Positions 15,152-24,158 of a stretch of DNA of 39,583 nt are shown here, piece by piece; position 1 is the first letter of the stretch; each line of letters opens with the position of its first letter. The stretch is taken from NCBI RefSeq assembly GCF_027587375.1, contig NZ_JAMXIC010000035.1, forward strand, positions 1-39,583, given 5' to 3'. Origin of the DNA: Arthrobacter sp. B2a2-09. GTDB taxonomy: Bacteria > Actinomycetota > Actinomycetes > Actinomycetales > Micrococcaceae. A program made the position numbers and the translations under genes. Below the pieces are notes generated by a model. It worked only from the letters and a program-made list of their open reading frames with translations, made no database searches and had not been told where the DNA came from.

Positions 15152-15736
15152 TTACAGTCCCCAGCGAAGAATGGCAGGCGTCCGTTTGTCCCAGCCCAAG
15201 GTACAAACTTTGGCTGTTCCGAGGACAAAGTGGCGTCCTTCCCTGGCGTCCAATTCAAGCCAACGGGCCGTGAGGATCCGGGAGAAATGGCCGTGGGCGA
15301 CAATCAGGACGTTGTCCATTCCAGACTCGAGGACCCGGGCAATGATCTTGTCGGCACGGGCTGCCACGGAGTCGAGCGTCTCGCCGTTGGGAACGCCGTC
15401 GGTCCAGATGAGGTAGTCCGGGTTGTCTTTGCGGATGAGATCCGAGCTGATGCCTTCGTAGTCGCCGTAGTTCCACTCCACAGCCAGCGGTTCATGAACG
15501 GCGTCGGGGAAGCCCGCCAACTCCGCGGTACGCCGGGCTCGGCGCAGGGGCGATGTCAGGACCAGGTCGAAGTCGATGCCTTCCAGGATCTTGCGAGCTT
15601 CCACGGCCTGCTGCTCGCCTTCCACCGTCAAGGGAAGGTCCGTCAAACCGGTGTATTGGCCACTCTTGGACCATTCGGTCTCCCCGTGACGCATGATCCA
15701 GAGTTGTGGCCGGGAGGGCTTGGCTGCGGGGTTCAC
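15152..15736 (-). CDS. histidine phosphatase superfamily protein (phosphoglycerate mutase-like)
   Basis: 194 residues. The GTG start directly abuts the TAA of the upstream cca gene (no gap), with GGAG inside cca 6 nt before it. The catalytic motif LWIMRHGETEW carries the phosphorylated His17. The second His lies in VAHGHFSRIL, and the conserved Arg in TSPLRRARRTAELAG. The family includes mutases and many broad phosphatases; the small size suggests a phosphatase rather than glycolytic mutase. Co-transcription with cca is clear; a functional link with it is not known. Confidence 0.93.
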   Translation of the reverse strand: MNPAAKPSRPQLWIMRHGETEWSKSGQYTGLTDLPLTVEGEQQAVEARKILEGIDFDLVLTSPLRRARRTAELAGFPDAVHEPLAVEWNYGDYEGISSDLIRKDNPDYLIWTDGVPNGETLDSVAARADKIIARVLESGMDNVLIVAHGHFSRILTARWLELDAREGRHFVLGTAKVCTLGWDKRTPAILRWGL

Positions 15737-17233
15737 TTAGGACTCCTCTGGTTCGGCGGTGCCTGCTTTGGCATCGACGGCTGGTTCCGATGAAAGTTCG
15801 ACGGCGGACTCGGGCTGCCCGGGCCACCACGCCAGGAGCTTGGACTCCGCGTCCTCCTGGGACAGTGGACCGTTTTCCATGCGCTCTTCCAGCAGGAACT
15901 TGTAGGCGCGGCCAACCACGGGGCCGGGCTTGAGTCCCAGCAAAGCCATGATCTGCGCTCCGTCCAAGTCTGGCCGGATAGCATTGAGCGATTCCTGTTC
16001 GGCCAGGACCTCAATCCGCTGCTCAAGGTCATCGTAGGCAAAGGAGAGCCGCTCCGCCTTGCGCTGGTTACGTGTGGTGACGTCGGACCGGGTCAGTCGG
16101 TGCAGGCGCTCCAGCAATGGACCCGCATCTGCCACGTAGCGGCGGACGGCGGAATCGGTCCAGCCCGCGTCTCCGTATCCGTAGAAGCGCATGTGCAGCT
16201 CCACGAGCCGCGCCACGGCCTTGATCGTGTCGTTGTCGAAGCGCAGGGCCTTCATGCGTTTTGCGGTCAGCTTGGAGCCCACCATGTCGTGGTGGCGGAA
16301 GCTCACCGCGCCGCCCGGTTCGAAACGACGCGTCGCCGGCTTCCCGACGTCGTGCATTAACGCGGCGAAGCGCAACACGAAGTCCGGACCCGGCACCGGA
16401 CCGTCCGGACCGGTCTCGAGTGACGCGGCCTGCTCCAGGACCTGCAGGGAGTGCTGGTAGACGTCCTTGTGCCGGTGGTGCTCATCGGCTTCAAGGCGCA
16501 GCGCAGAAACCTCGGGGAGGACGAATTCGGCCAGTCCGGTATCCACCAAGAGGTCGATGCCCGCCCGTGGATGCGCACCGTTAATGAGCTTGACGAGCTC
16601 CTCGCGCACGCGTTCGGCGGAAATGATCTTGATCCGCTCGGCCATGCCGGACATCGCGAGGCGGACGTCGTCGTGCACTGCAACGCCAAGCTGCGCTGCA
16701 AAGCGGGCAGCGCGCATCATCCGAAGGGGATCATCGGAGAATGACGATTCGGGGGCTCCCGGGGTGGCGAGGACCGAGGCATGGAGATCGCGGACCCCTC
16801 CGAACGGATCCACGAGCTCCAGGGAGGGCAGCCGGAGTGCCATGGCGTTGATGGTGAAGTCGCGGCGGAGGAGGTCGTCCAGCAGGGACGAGCCGAAGGC
16901 TACTGCGGGCTTGCGGGAATCGGCGTCGTAGGCCTCGGCGCGGTACGTGGTGATCTCAATCTGGAACCCGGACTTCTTCATCCCGATGGTTCCAAAGGCG
17001 CGGCCGATCTCCCAGAAATTGTCAGCCCACCTCTTGATGATGGAAAGGGTCTGGTCCGGAGTGGCGTCAGTGGTGAAATCCAGGTCCGGCGAGACACGGC
17101 CCAAAAAGAGGTCCCGCACCGGCCCGCCAACCAGCGACAGTTCGAATCCAGCGTCCACAAACCGCTGACCGAGGTCCAGGACCACTGGATCCATCTGGAA
17201 ATTAACTGAAGAACTGTCCAATACTTGCGCCAT
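15737..17233 (-). CDS. cca: CCA tRNA nucleotidyltransferase (HD-domain type)
   Basis: 498 residues, ATG with AAGGA 3 nt upstream. The nucleotidyltransferase head has VGGPVRDLFLG (36-46) and the metal-binding DLD (50-52). It is followed by the RRDFTINAMA motif, the EDxxR-equivalent DDPLRMMRAARFAAQLG, and an HD domain (ALMHDVGKPATR). The enzyme adds or repairs the 3-prime CCA of tRNAs using CTP and ATP. In mycobacteria the orthologue (pcnA, Rv3907c) is likewise divergent from a Nudix gene next to murJ, so context supports the call. The acidic C-terminal tail (about 30 residues) is not conserved. It forms an operon with the histidine phosphatase. Confidence 0.96.
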   Translation of the reverse strand: MAQVLDSSSVNFQMDPVVLDLGQRFVDAGFELSLVGGPVRDLFLGRVSPDLDFTTDATPDQTLSIIKRWADNFWEIGRAFGTIGMKKSGFQIEITTYRAEAYDADSRKPAVAFGSSLLDDLLRRDFTINAMALRLPSLELVDPFGGVRDLHASVLATPGAPESSFSDDPLRMMRAARFAAQLGVAVHDDVRLAMSGMAERIKIISAERVREELVKLINGAHPRAGIDLLVDTGLAEFVLPEVSALRLEADEHHRHKDVYQHSLQVLEQAASLETGPDGPVPGPDFVLRFAALMHDVGKPATRRFEPGGAVSFRHHDMVGSKLTAKRMKALRFDNDTIKAVARLVELHMRFYGYGDAGWTDSAVRRYVADAGPLLERLHRLTRSDVTTRNQRKAERLSFAYDDLEQRIEVLAEQESLNAIRPDLDGAQIMALLGLKPGPVVGRAYKFLLEERMENGPLSQEDAESKLLAWWPGQPESAVELSSEPAVDAKAGTAEPEES

Positions 17234-17401
17234 AGTTCCTTAAGCTTGTCAGATTTCGCCGCGCCATCACACCGGATCCTTGTCATTGCGCTGCGATTGC
17301 GTGGCGACGGCACCGGGATCACGGCCGAACGCCATCCGCACGTCACCGTGAGTCCATGTCCCGGTCATCACCAACGGGCAAGAGTCGTTAGAGTGGACTT
17401 C

Positions 17402-17950
17402 ATGGCCAACCCGATCCCGAGTGCTCCTGGCAGGAGGACGAACGCACCATTGCCGTCGGCAATTGGTGCCCACGTCGCGCCCGCTCCGCACCCGGCCCAG
17501 GCCGCCCTTCCGACCGTGGAGGAAGTCTCCGCCGGCGGCGTCGTAGTAGACACCTCCGACGGCGAACTGAGGGTTGCGATCATCGCCCGCCTTAATAGGG
17601 GTGGCCGACTCGAGTGGTGCCTGCCGAAGGGGCATCCGGAAGGCAAGGAAAACAACGAGGAAGCAGCCGTCCGCGAGATTGCTGAAGAGACCGGAATCGA
17701 AGGCAACGTCCTCGCTCCTCTCGGCAGCATCGACTATTGGTTCACCGTGAGCGGGCACCGCGTCCACAAAACCGTGCACCATTTCCTCCTGCGCGCCACG
17801 GGCGGAGAACTGACCATCGAGAACGATCCCGATCAAGAGGCCATCGATGCCGCTTGGGTTCCCCTCCAGGAATTGGCCCGCAAGCTGTCCTTTCCCAATG
17901 AGCGGCGCATCGCCGATCTTGCCCGCGAAGTCCTGCCCGAACACCTCTAA
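17402..17950 (+). CDS. Nudix hydrolase (MutT4-like)
   Basis: 182 residues from ATG 17402. A low-complexity Pro/Ala lead (about 38 residues) precedes the Nudix fold. The Nudix box is complete: G-x5-E-x7-REIAEETGI, read as GHPEGKE, then NNEEAAV, then REIAEETGI. Such enzymes hydrolyse nucleoside diphosphates linked to another group, such as oxidised nucleotides or dinucleoside polyphosphates. The position between cca and murJ equals mycobacterial mutT4 (Rv3908). Exact substrate unknown. Upstream ATG/GTG codons exist in frame (from 17225) but fall in the divergent promoter. Confidence 0.93.
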   Translation: MANPIPSAPGRRTNAPLPSAIGAHVAPAPHPAQAALPTVEEVSAGGVVVDTSDGELRVAIIARLNRGGRLEWCLPKGHPEGKENNEEAAVREIAEETGIEGNVLAPLGSIDYWFTVSGHRVHKTVHHFLLRATGGELTIENDPDQEAIDAAWVPLQELARKLSFPNERRIADLAREVLPEHL

Positions 17951-18014
17951 CGCGGCCATTCCTACCGTCTGACGCCGGTTTGACGCAACAGGCAGCCCGG
18001 CTCATGGGACGATA

Positions 18015-20102
18015 ATGACAATGTCTGCCGCCAAAACAACCCAGTCAGTCCAGTCCGGAGAAACCCGTTCCAGCGCCGTCATGGCCGCCGGGACGCTCGT
18101 TTCACGGTTCCTCGGCTTCGCCAAAACCTGGATGCTTGGCGCCGCACTGGGCCTGGGATCGACGGTCAACGACACCTTCATCAACGCCAACAACCTGCCC
18201 AACCTGATCTTCCTCCTGGTGGCGGGCGGCGTGTTCAACGCTGTACTGGTCCCGCAAATCATCAAAGCAAGCAAGGGCCCGGACCGCGGCGCGGACTACA
18301 TCAGCCGGCTCCTGACCTTGGCCGTGCTGGTTCTCTTGACGCTGACGGCGCTGGTCACGCTGGCCGCGCCGATGGTCATCGACCTCACCACCCAGGGCTA
18401 TTCACCCCAGCAGAAATCGCTGGCCGTAACCTTCGCGTTCTATTGCCTGCCGCAGATCTTCTTCTACGGTTTGTATGCGTTGCTGACCCAGGTCCTCAAC
18501 GCCAACGGCGCCTTCGGCCCCGCCATGTGGGCGCCGATCCTGAACAACGTGGTGGCCATCGCCGGACTGGGCATGTTCATCTGGATCCTCGGCGCCAACA
18601 ACACCAACCCGCACACCTTGGACAATTGGGGGCCTTTCCAGACCTTCCTGATCGCCGGATTCTCCACCGTCGGCGTGCTCGCACAAACCGCCATACTCCT
18701 CGTCCCGGTGATCCGCCTGCGGCTCGGGCTCCGGCCGCGATTCGGCTGGCGGGGCGTGGGACTGGGCCAGGCAGCAAAACTGAGCGTCTGGACGCTCCTG
18801 ACCGCCGCCGTCGGGCAGCTCGCTTTCCTTTACGTCATGAGGATCGCCACGATTCCCGGCTCCGAGCGGCTTCGGCTGGAACACGCGCAAGACCCGGCGG
18901 CCGCCACCCTCCCCGGCAACGCGGTCCTGGAAGTCGCCAGCCAGCTGTACCTGCTGCCGCACTCGATCATTGCGTTGTCGCTCGCCACGGTGCTCTTCAA
19001 CCGCATGGCCCACGCATCCCAGGCCGGCAATAAGGCCGAGCTGCGCGAAGCCCTTTCGCACGGGCTGCGGACCATGGCCGTCGCCACTGTCTTCGGGGCA
19101 CTGGCGCTGTTCGCCCTCGCCGGACCGCTGGGCATGTTCTTCTCAGGGGGCAAACCCCAGGACGGCGTCATGCTGGCCCAGACGCTGACGATCCTTGCGC
19201 TGAGCACGCCGTTCATGAGCGCCAACTTCATGATGTCCCGCGTCTTCTACGCCAACGAAGACGCCCGAACCCCTTTCTACATCCAGCTCATACTGGCCCT
19301 GCTCAACGTTGTGGGCGCGTTCATCATCCAGTTCCTGCCGGTGGGCCAGATCATCTTCGCGATCGCCGTCCTGTACACGCTCGGCAACATCCTTTCCGTG
19401 GTCATCAGCGTGTGGTTCCTGCGACGCCTCCTCGGCCATGTGGACGGCCCGCGGATCGCAAACTCGTACATTCGCATGGGCTACGCCGCCTTGGGTTCGG
19501 CGATCGCCGGCGCCTTGGCCTTGTGGCTTCTGGGCAGCTATCACGCTGACGGCTTCGCCTGGAGCAGCAGGCCTGCCGCTTTGGTGACGGTAGTCGTCGT
19601 CGGGCCCGTCATGCTGCTTGCATATCTGCTGCTGCTACGCGTCTTCCACGTCAGCGAACTGCGCGATTTGCTCCGGCCGGTGCTGGGCCGGCTCGGCCGC
19701 GGCGTTCCGGTCGCGCCAGCGCCATCCGCGGGCGAAAAGCAGCCCCCGACGGCGGTCCGCGCCACAGTGTCCGACGACACCGGGCTCATTCCACGCATCT
19801 CGGGCGAGTTCGACGCAGCATCCTTCCGCGCTGGCCCCGCCTTGCAAACCATCCCCTCCAAGGACGGGTGGGATGCCGGGCAGGATCCTGATCATCTTGC
19901 CGATGGCGGCATTGCGGAGGCGAAGGATAAAGTGGACGCTTGGTCCGACATCGAAAAGTCATATCTGCCGGATGAAGACATCCCCAGCACCGCACAAGGG
20001 GGCGCAGGCCGCCCCGGGATCCCGTTGCCTGGCCGCCGCACCTATCAGGGGACGCTGGGAAACAACCCTTATTTCCGCGGTGGACCGCGCCGCAAAAGGT
20101 GA
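18015..20102 (+). CDS. murJ: MurJ lipid II flippase with soluble C-terminal tail
   Basis: 695 residues; ATG 18015 or 18021. The protein has about 14 hydrophobic segments up to roughly residue 550 and the MviN/MurJ core, e.g. SRFLGFAKTWMLGAALG, FYCLPQIFFYGLYALLTQVL and FNRMAHAS. MurJ flips the peptidoglycan precursor lipid II across the membrane. A hydrophilic tail of about 130 residues follows, ending in RRKR. In mycobacteria the homologue (Rv3910) carries a pseudokinase fused at this position; here that domain is a separate gene 144 nt downstream. The gene that normally lies between the Nudix gene and murJ in relatives (DUF6049, Rv3909) is absent: the gap is 64 nt. Confidence 0.95.
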   Translation: MTMSAAKTTQSVQSGETRSSAVMAAGTLVSRFLGFAKTWMLGAALGLGSTVNDTFINANNLPNLIFLLVAGGVFNAVLVPQIIKASKGPDRGADYISRLLTLAVLVLLTLTALVTLAAPMVIDLTTQGYSPQQKSLAVTFAFYCLPQIFFYGLYALLTQVLNANGAFGPAMWAPILNNVVAIAGLGMFIWILGANNTNPHTLDNWGPFQTFLIAGFSTVGVLAQTAILLVPVIRLRLGLRPRFGWRGVGLGQAAKLSVWTLLTAAVGQLAFLYVMRIATIPGSERLRLEHAQDPAAATLPGNAVLEVASQLYLLPHSIIALSLATVLFNRMAHASQAGNKAELREALSHGLRTMAVATVFGALALFALAGPLGMFFSGGKPQDGVMLAQTLTILALSTPFMSANFMMSRVFYANEDARTPFYIQLILALLNVVGAFIIQFLPVGQIIFAIAVLYTLGNILSVVISVWFLRRLLGHVDGPRIANSYIRMGYAALGSAIAGALALWLLGSYHADGFAWSSRPAALVTVVVVGPVMLLAYLLLLRVFHVSELRDLLRPVLGRLGRGVPVAPAPSAGEKQPPTAVRATVSDDTGLIPRISGEFDAASFRAGPALQTIPSKDGWDAGQDPDHLADGGIAEAKDKVDAWSDIEKSYLPDEDIPSTAQGGAGRPGIPLPGRRTYQGTLGNNPYFRGGPRRKR

Positions 20103-20246
20103 CGCATCCTCGCAAACCGGGAGCCGGAACGGCCCAATCCGCTAGGATCAGAAACTAATACAGGTAGTTGCAGACCACGGGTCACCCGGCTGGCCGGATC
20201 CCGTATTCAGGACCCGCAGCTTCCGGACAGTCCATAGGAGGAACCC

Positions 20247-21938
20247 GTGTCCCACCCGATCGATGTCGGATCAGTGCTTGGCGGCCGCTACAAAGTCACA
20301 GCCACCGTGTTGACTTCGCACGACCAAGATCTGGTGCTCGACGGCGTGGACCAGGTCCTCAACAGACCTGTCAGCATCCTCGTGGCCGGCCCCGGGAACG
20401 CCGAGCAGGTTGCCAAGAGCGCACGCGAGGTAGCCACTGGCGAACGGCCCGGGCATGTCCAGATCCTCGATCTCGGAGTCAGCGACAGCACCACGTACCT
20501 CATCACCAACCACAGCAGCGCTCCTGATCTGCTGGACCTCGTGGTGGCCACCAACCCGCCGTATGTAGAGCCGTTCTTCACGGACACGCTGGGCAGCGAG
20601 ATCTTCGGCCAGGCCCGGTCCCACGAACCCGAGACCTACGACGGACTGTACGACGACGAAGAGCACGACGCCGAGTACATCAGCTACGACGATGTCGAGC
20701 CCAATCCCGCCGGCGAATCGCTGCCGGCTGCCGAGGCACCTGTGGACCCGCGCCGCCCGGTGGTTCCTCCCATGCCGGCCAGCCGTCCAGCGTCGGCCCC
20801 TGGGGGCATTGGTTCCCGCATCGCTGCCGCAGCAGCGGGAGCAGGGGCGGCAGCCGCGGCCGCCGTAAAGGGTACCGGCAAGTCAAACAGCGAAGAAGGC
20901 CAGGCCGCACCTTCGGGGACGCCCGCGTCCGCTCCGTCTGCCCCGTCTGGCCCCACCGCCCCGTTGAACCGGACCACAGAGTCGAACCGGACCGCCGAGT
21001 CGAGCCGGACCGCCCCCCAGCAAATCCAGCCGGCGCCCGCCACGCAGGCTGTTCCGGCGTCCGCCCCTCCGGCGCCTACCTCCGCGAACCCTGCCCAGGA
21101 ATCCAAAGTCTCTCTCTGGTCCGAAGACGACTATGGCTTCATTAACGACGACGCCGGCTCCCGCGGTGCGGGCGCTTCCCGCGATGCGGCCGCTGCCACC
21201 GGCGGGTACAGCAGAGGAGCATCGAGCTTCCCGGTCACAGCGCGTGAGCAAGCAGAGCCCCTCGACGAGGACGAATACTACGACGAGGAACCGGTTCGCG
21301 AGCCCCGTTCCTTCCGATGGCTTGTAGGTGGCGTCCTCGCCGCTGTCTTGATCGTGGGTTTGATTCTGGCTGTCACCAACCTCGGCAACCTCATCCCCGG
21401 CGGCTCTCCCGCGGCCAAGCAGTCCGCCACAGGGACTCAAACGGGAACTGGACAGCCGAGTAGCAGTGCCTCGGCAACTGCGGTCGCAGCGCCGCCGGTG
21501 ATTGATGGAGTCACTCGTATGGGCGATTTCGAATTCGCCGCGACCTACGACAAAGACTTGGTCAAGGCCTACGACGGAAATGCCGCGAGTTACTGGTCGG
21601 ACATGGAGTTCGCCACCGCGGACTGGGGTGGACTCGCACCTGATGGAGTCTCGTTGCTCGTCAAGCTCAAGGCACCCTCACAAGTGTCGTCCGTCACCTT
21701 GAGCCAGTTGGGCGCTTCCGGTGGAAACATCAGCGTTTACACCAATGATCGTCCGGCTATGGACGGCGCCAAGTTGGTGGGCACCAACAGCTTCACCTCA
21801 CCGGAGCTCACTATGCCGCTCAGCGCCCCTGTAACCGCCCAGTACGTGATTATCTCCATCAAGTCCCTGCCCAAGCTGACCGCGCCCAAGACGCGCTACG
21901 GGTTCGGCCTGCGCCTTGCGGAGATCAAGGTCCAGTAG
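20247..21938 (+). CDS. pseudokinase-like membrane protein with discoidin-type extracellular domain
   Basis: 563 residues, GTG with AGGAGG 5 nt upstream. Residues 9-95 look like a protein-kinase N-lobe (GSVLGGRYKVTATVLTSHDQ, then LNRPVSILVAG) but lack the P-loop pattern and Lys, and the C-lobe is missing, so no kinase activity is expected. Then comes an acidic linker (135-165), a long Ala/Pro/Ser region (165-290), a second acidic patch, one membrane segment (357-377) and an outer domain (about 418-563) resembling F5/8 type C (discoidin) folds that bind sugars. It corresponds to the cytoplasmic pseudokinase and outer domain fused to MurJ in Mycobacterium, which when phosphorylated binds FhaA to control lipid II flipping. 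Here it may regulate MurJ in trans (inference). Confidence 0.85.
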   Translation: MSHPIDVGSVLGGRYKVTATVLTSHDQDLVLDGVDQVLNRPVSILVAGPGNAEQVAKSAREVATGERPGHVQILDLGVSDSTTYLITNHSSAPDLLDLVVATNPPYVEPFFTDTLGSEIFGQARSHEPETYDGLYDDEEHDAEYISYDDVEPNPAGESLPAAEAPVDPRRPVVPPMPASRPASAPGGIGSRIAAAAAGAGAAAAAAVKGTGKSNSEEGQAAPSGTPASAPSAPSGPTAPLNRTTESNRTAESSRTAPQQIQPAPATQAVPASAPPAPTSANPAQESKVSLWSEDDYGFINDDAGSRGAGASRDAAAATGGYSRGASSFPVTAREQAEPLDEDEYYDEEPVREPRSFRWLVGGVLAAVLIVGLILAVTNLGNLIPGGSPAAKQSATGTQTGTGQPSSSASATAVAAPPVIDGVTRMGDFEFAATYDKDLVKAYDGNAASYWSDMEFATADWGGLAPDGVSLLVKLKAPSQVSSVTLSQLGASGGNISVYTNDRPAMDGAKLVGTNSFTSPELTMPLSAPVTAQYVIISIKSLPKLTAPKTRYGFGLRLAEIKVQ

Positions 21939-21973
21939 TCGACGGCGGGCGACCCCTTCGGCCGCGTGTGACA

Positions 21974-22008
21974 GTTTCGGGCGCTTGCGGCTGTTTCGGG
22001 CGCTTGCG
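21974..22008. repeat. direct repeat GTTTCGGGCGCTTGCG, two copies
   Basis: Identical 16-nt copies at 21974-21989 and 21993-22008 have a 19-nt period in the spacer after the pseudokinase gene. It is another short intergenic repeat type; no function is visible. Confidence 0.7.
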
Positions 22009-22114
22009 TCCAGGGGGACCGTCAACTCCGGTAACGGAGTCTTCGCCCTTCCATGCCCTGCACTACCAGCAGGTACCCTGAATGGTGGTGGATATTAGGG
22101 TCCCCGGAAACATC

Positions 22115-22141
22115 GGAATATTCCGCGCCGCCATAGGGTTG
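22115..22141 (+). promoter_or_regulatory. SigR/SigH-type promoter for trxB-trxA
   Basis: GGAAT (22115-22119), 18 nt, then GTTG (22138-22141) matches the GGAAT-N18-GTT pattern of actinobacterial thiol-stress sigma factors (SigR of Streptomyces, SigH of Mycobacterium). trxBA is a classic target of those factors. It lies 60 nt before the trxB start. Confidence 0.7.
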
Positions 22142-22200
22142 TGCCATGTGGCCGGCCGCAAGGATCCGGTGCATCGACTAAGGAAGAGGTTCACCCAACA

Positions 22201-23157
22201 GTGAGCAACGCAGAAAACACCGCGTCCAACGTACGTGATGTCATCATCGTAGGCTCCGGTCCTGCCGGTTACACGGCGGCCGTCTACACGGCACGCGCCA
22301 ACATGAACCCGCTGCTCATCGCCGGTTCCGTGACTGCCGGTGGCGAACTGATGAACACAACAGACGTCGAGAACTACCCGGGTTTCCCCGAAGGCGTCAT
22401 GGGACCTGATCTCATGGAGAGCTTCGAAAAGCAGGCGGCACGCTTTGGAACTGAAATTCAGTTTGAGGATGTCACCGAACTGGACCTCGACGGCGACATC
22501 AAGACCGTGACCATCGGCACGGGGGAGACCTTCAAGGCACGCGCCATCATCCTGTCCACGGGCTCCGCATACCGTGAGCTCGGCCTCGAGAATGAAAAAC
22601 GTCTTTCTGGCCACGGCGTGAGCTGGTGTGCAACCTGTGACGGTTTCTTCTTCAAGGATCAGGACATCGCAGTGATCGGTGGCGGCGACTCTGCCATGGA
22701 GGAAGCACTCTTCCTCACGAAGTTCGCCAAGTCGGTGACCGTGGTACACCGCCGCGACACCCTCAAGGCTTCCAAGATCATGGGTGACCGTGCCCAGTCC
22801 CACGAGAAGATCAACTTCGTGTGGAACACCGCCGTCGAGGACGTCATCGGTGGGGACAAGGTGACTGGCCTGAAGCTGAAGAACCTCGTCGACGGCACCG
22901 AGTCCGAACTCGCCGTCACTGGCGTTTTCGTGGCCATCGGCAACGATCCCCGCACGGAACTCGTGAAGGGAAAACTGGAGCTCGCCCCTGAAGGCACCAT
23001 CGCCGTCGAGGGCCGCAGCTCGAAGACCAACATCAAGGGCGTCTTCGCCGCCGGCGACGTCGTGGACCCCACCTACCGTCAGGCCATCACCGCCGCCGGT
23101 TCCGGTTGTGTCGCGGCCTTGGACGTCGAGCACTATCTTGCAGACCTGCACGCCTAA
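22201..23157 (+). CDS. trxB: thioredoxin-disulfide reductase
   Basis: 318 residues from GTG 22201 (MSNAENTASN). The FAD site is VIIVGSGPAGYTAAVYTARA (14-33). The redox-active CATC is at 143-146 in SWCATCDGFFF. The NADPH-binding motif is GGGDSAMEEA (about 160-169), and the C-terminal FAD motif GVFAAGDVVDPTYRQAITAA. It uses NADPH to reduce thioredoxin. trxA follows 36 nt downstream, and a SigR-like promoter lies upstream, so thiol stress should induce both. A longer open frame from 22141 begins within the promoter and is rejected. Confidence 0.97.
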   Translation: MSNAENTASNVRDVIIVGSGPAGYTAAVYTARANMNPLLIAGSVTAGGELMNTTDVENYPGFPEGVMGPDLMESFEKQAARFGTEIQFEDVTELDLDGDIKTVTIGTGETFKARAIILSTGSAYRELGLENEKRLSGHGVSWCATCDGFFFKDQDIAVIGGGDSAMEEALFLTKFAKSVTVVHRRDTLKASKIMGDRAQSHEKINFVWNTAVEDVIGGDKVTGLKLKNLVDGTESELAVTGVFVAIGNDPRTELVKGKLELAPEGTIAVEGRSSKTNIKGVFAAGDVVDPTYRQAITAAGSGCVAALDVEHYLADLHA

Positions 23158-23193
23158 TCGGCACAGCAGCCATCCATTCGAAGGGAAAGAATT

Positions 23194-23520
23194 ATGAGCA
23201 ACGCTAAAAACGTTACCGACGCCAGTTTCAGCACCGACGTCCTGGCCGCTGAAAAGCCGGTCATTGTGGACTTCTGGGCAGAGTGGTGCGGCCCGTGCCG
23301 CAAGTTGGGTCCGATCCTCGACGAGATCTCGGTTGAATACGGAGACAAGGTTGACGTCGTCAAGCTGAATGTCGACGACAACCCGGCCATCGCCGCGGAG
23401 TACGGCATCACGTCCATTCCGGCGGTCTACCTCTTCAGTGGGGGAGAAGTGAAGAGCACAGTTATCGGTGCCAAGCCGAAGCAGTTCTTCGAGAAGGAAT
23501 TTGAATCCGTCCTGTCCTAG
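23194..23520 (+). CDS. trxA: thioredoxin
   Basis: 108 residues with the active site WCGPC (31-35) and the cis-proline loop GITSIPAVYLF. ATG with AAGGGAAAG upstream. It is the general cytoplasmic disulfide reductant, supplied with electrons by TrxB encoded 36 nt before. A strong terminator follows. Confidence 0.97.
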   Translation: MSNAKNVTDASFSTDVLAAEKPVIVDFWAEWCGPCRKLGPILDEISVEYGDKVDVVKLNVDDNPAIAAEYGITSIPAVYLFSGGEVKSTVIGAKPKQFFEKEFESVLS

Positions 23521-23557
23521 GACGTCAGGCGCCCCTCTAGCGGTCGCTTCTGATTCG

Positions 23558-23598
23558 GCCGGTGGTTTTCGCTGTTGAGCGAGGACCGCCGGCTTTTT
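23558..23598 (+). terminator. intrinsic terminator of trxB-trxA
   Basis: A 16-bp stem (three positions G:U in RNA) with a 4-nt loop is followed by TTTTT. It lies 37 nt after the trxA stop codon and marks the start of the gene desert. Confidence 0.85.
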
Positions 23599-23657
23599 CG
23601 TGCCTTGGGTGCAGGTTCCTGGGGTTCGTGGTCTCCCTGCTGGTGCTGATCGTCAGA

Positions 23658-23671
23658 GGTACTAATAGGCC
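23658..23671 (+). other. 14-nt match to the 23S rRNA 3-prime end
   Basis: GGTACTAATAGGCC resembles, from memory, the conserved last helix of actinobacterial 23S rRNA. The surrounding bases do not continue the match, so this is either a tiny relic or chance. Confidence 0.15.
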
Positions 23672-23958
23672 TATGGAAGGGCCGTTACTGTTCTGGGACT
23701 CTCGTTCCCGTTTCTGAACCTTTTTCGATTTCAACAGACGCAAATCTTCTAGGCACGCCCCAGCGAGGCCTGAGAATTGTTCCATGCGCGGAACATGGCT
23801 GGGATCAGGGCAGTTCACCGGCTAGCAGTCATTACCTTGAGCACGGATTTGGGGGACACTTTGCCCTGTTGATTCTTTGAGTCGTTGCTGATGCCGAGGA
23901 CTCCACTCGCTTGCATCGTTTCCCTGTTCGATGGCAAAGACGAGGTATTGGATTCGTC

Positions 23959-23974
23959 TGTTTCACGTGAAACA
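23959..23974. other. parS site 1
   Basis: TGTTTCACGTGAAACA, a perfect 16-bp palindrome equal to the bacterial parS consensus, bound by ParB. Confidence 0.95.
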
Positions 23975-24059
23975 GAGTTGACCGTGAGTGGGATGCGGTG
24001 TCGAGCATGGTTTCGAACTCAGTTCCACGCCGATTCTTGCGCGCGCTCAGCGAATGCAC

Positions 24060-24075
24060 TGTTTCACGTGAAACA
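24060..24075. other. parS site 2
   Basis: TGTTTCACGTGAAACA, a perfect match 101 bp from site 1. Confidence 0.95.
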
Positions 24076-24158
24076 CGGCTACCTGAGCGACATGCCCCGA
24101 AATGCACTTTAGTATTCGTATTCAGAATGGGGCAATCATGCGACAAATCGCATTGCGT

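Noticed and set aside
20168..20527. 119-codon plus-strand ORF overlapping the pseudokinase start
   Set aside because: Off-frame shadow; the GTG at 20247 with AGGAGG fits the real protein.
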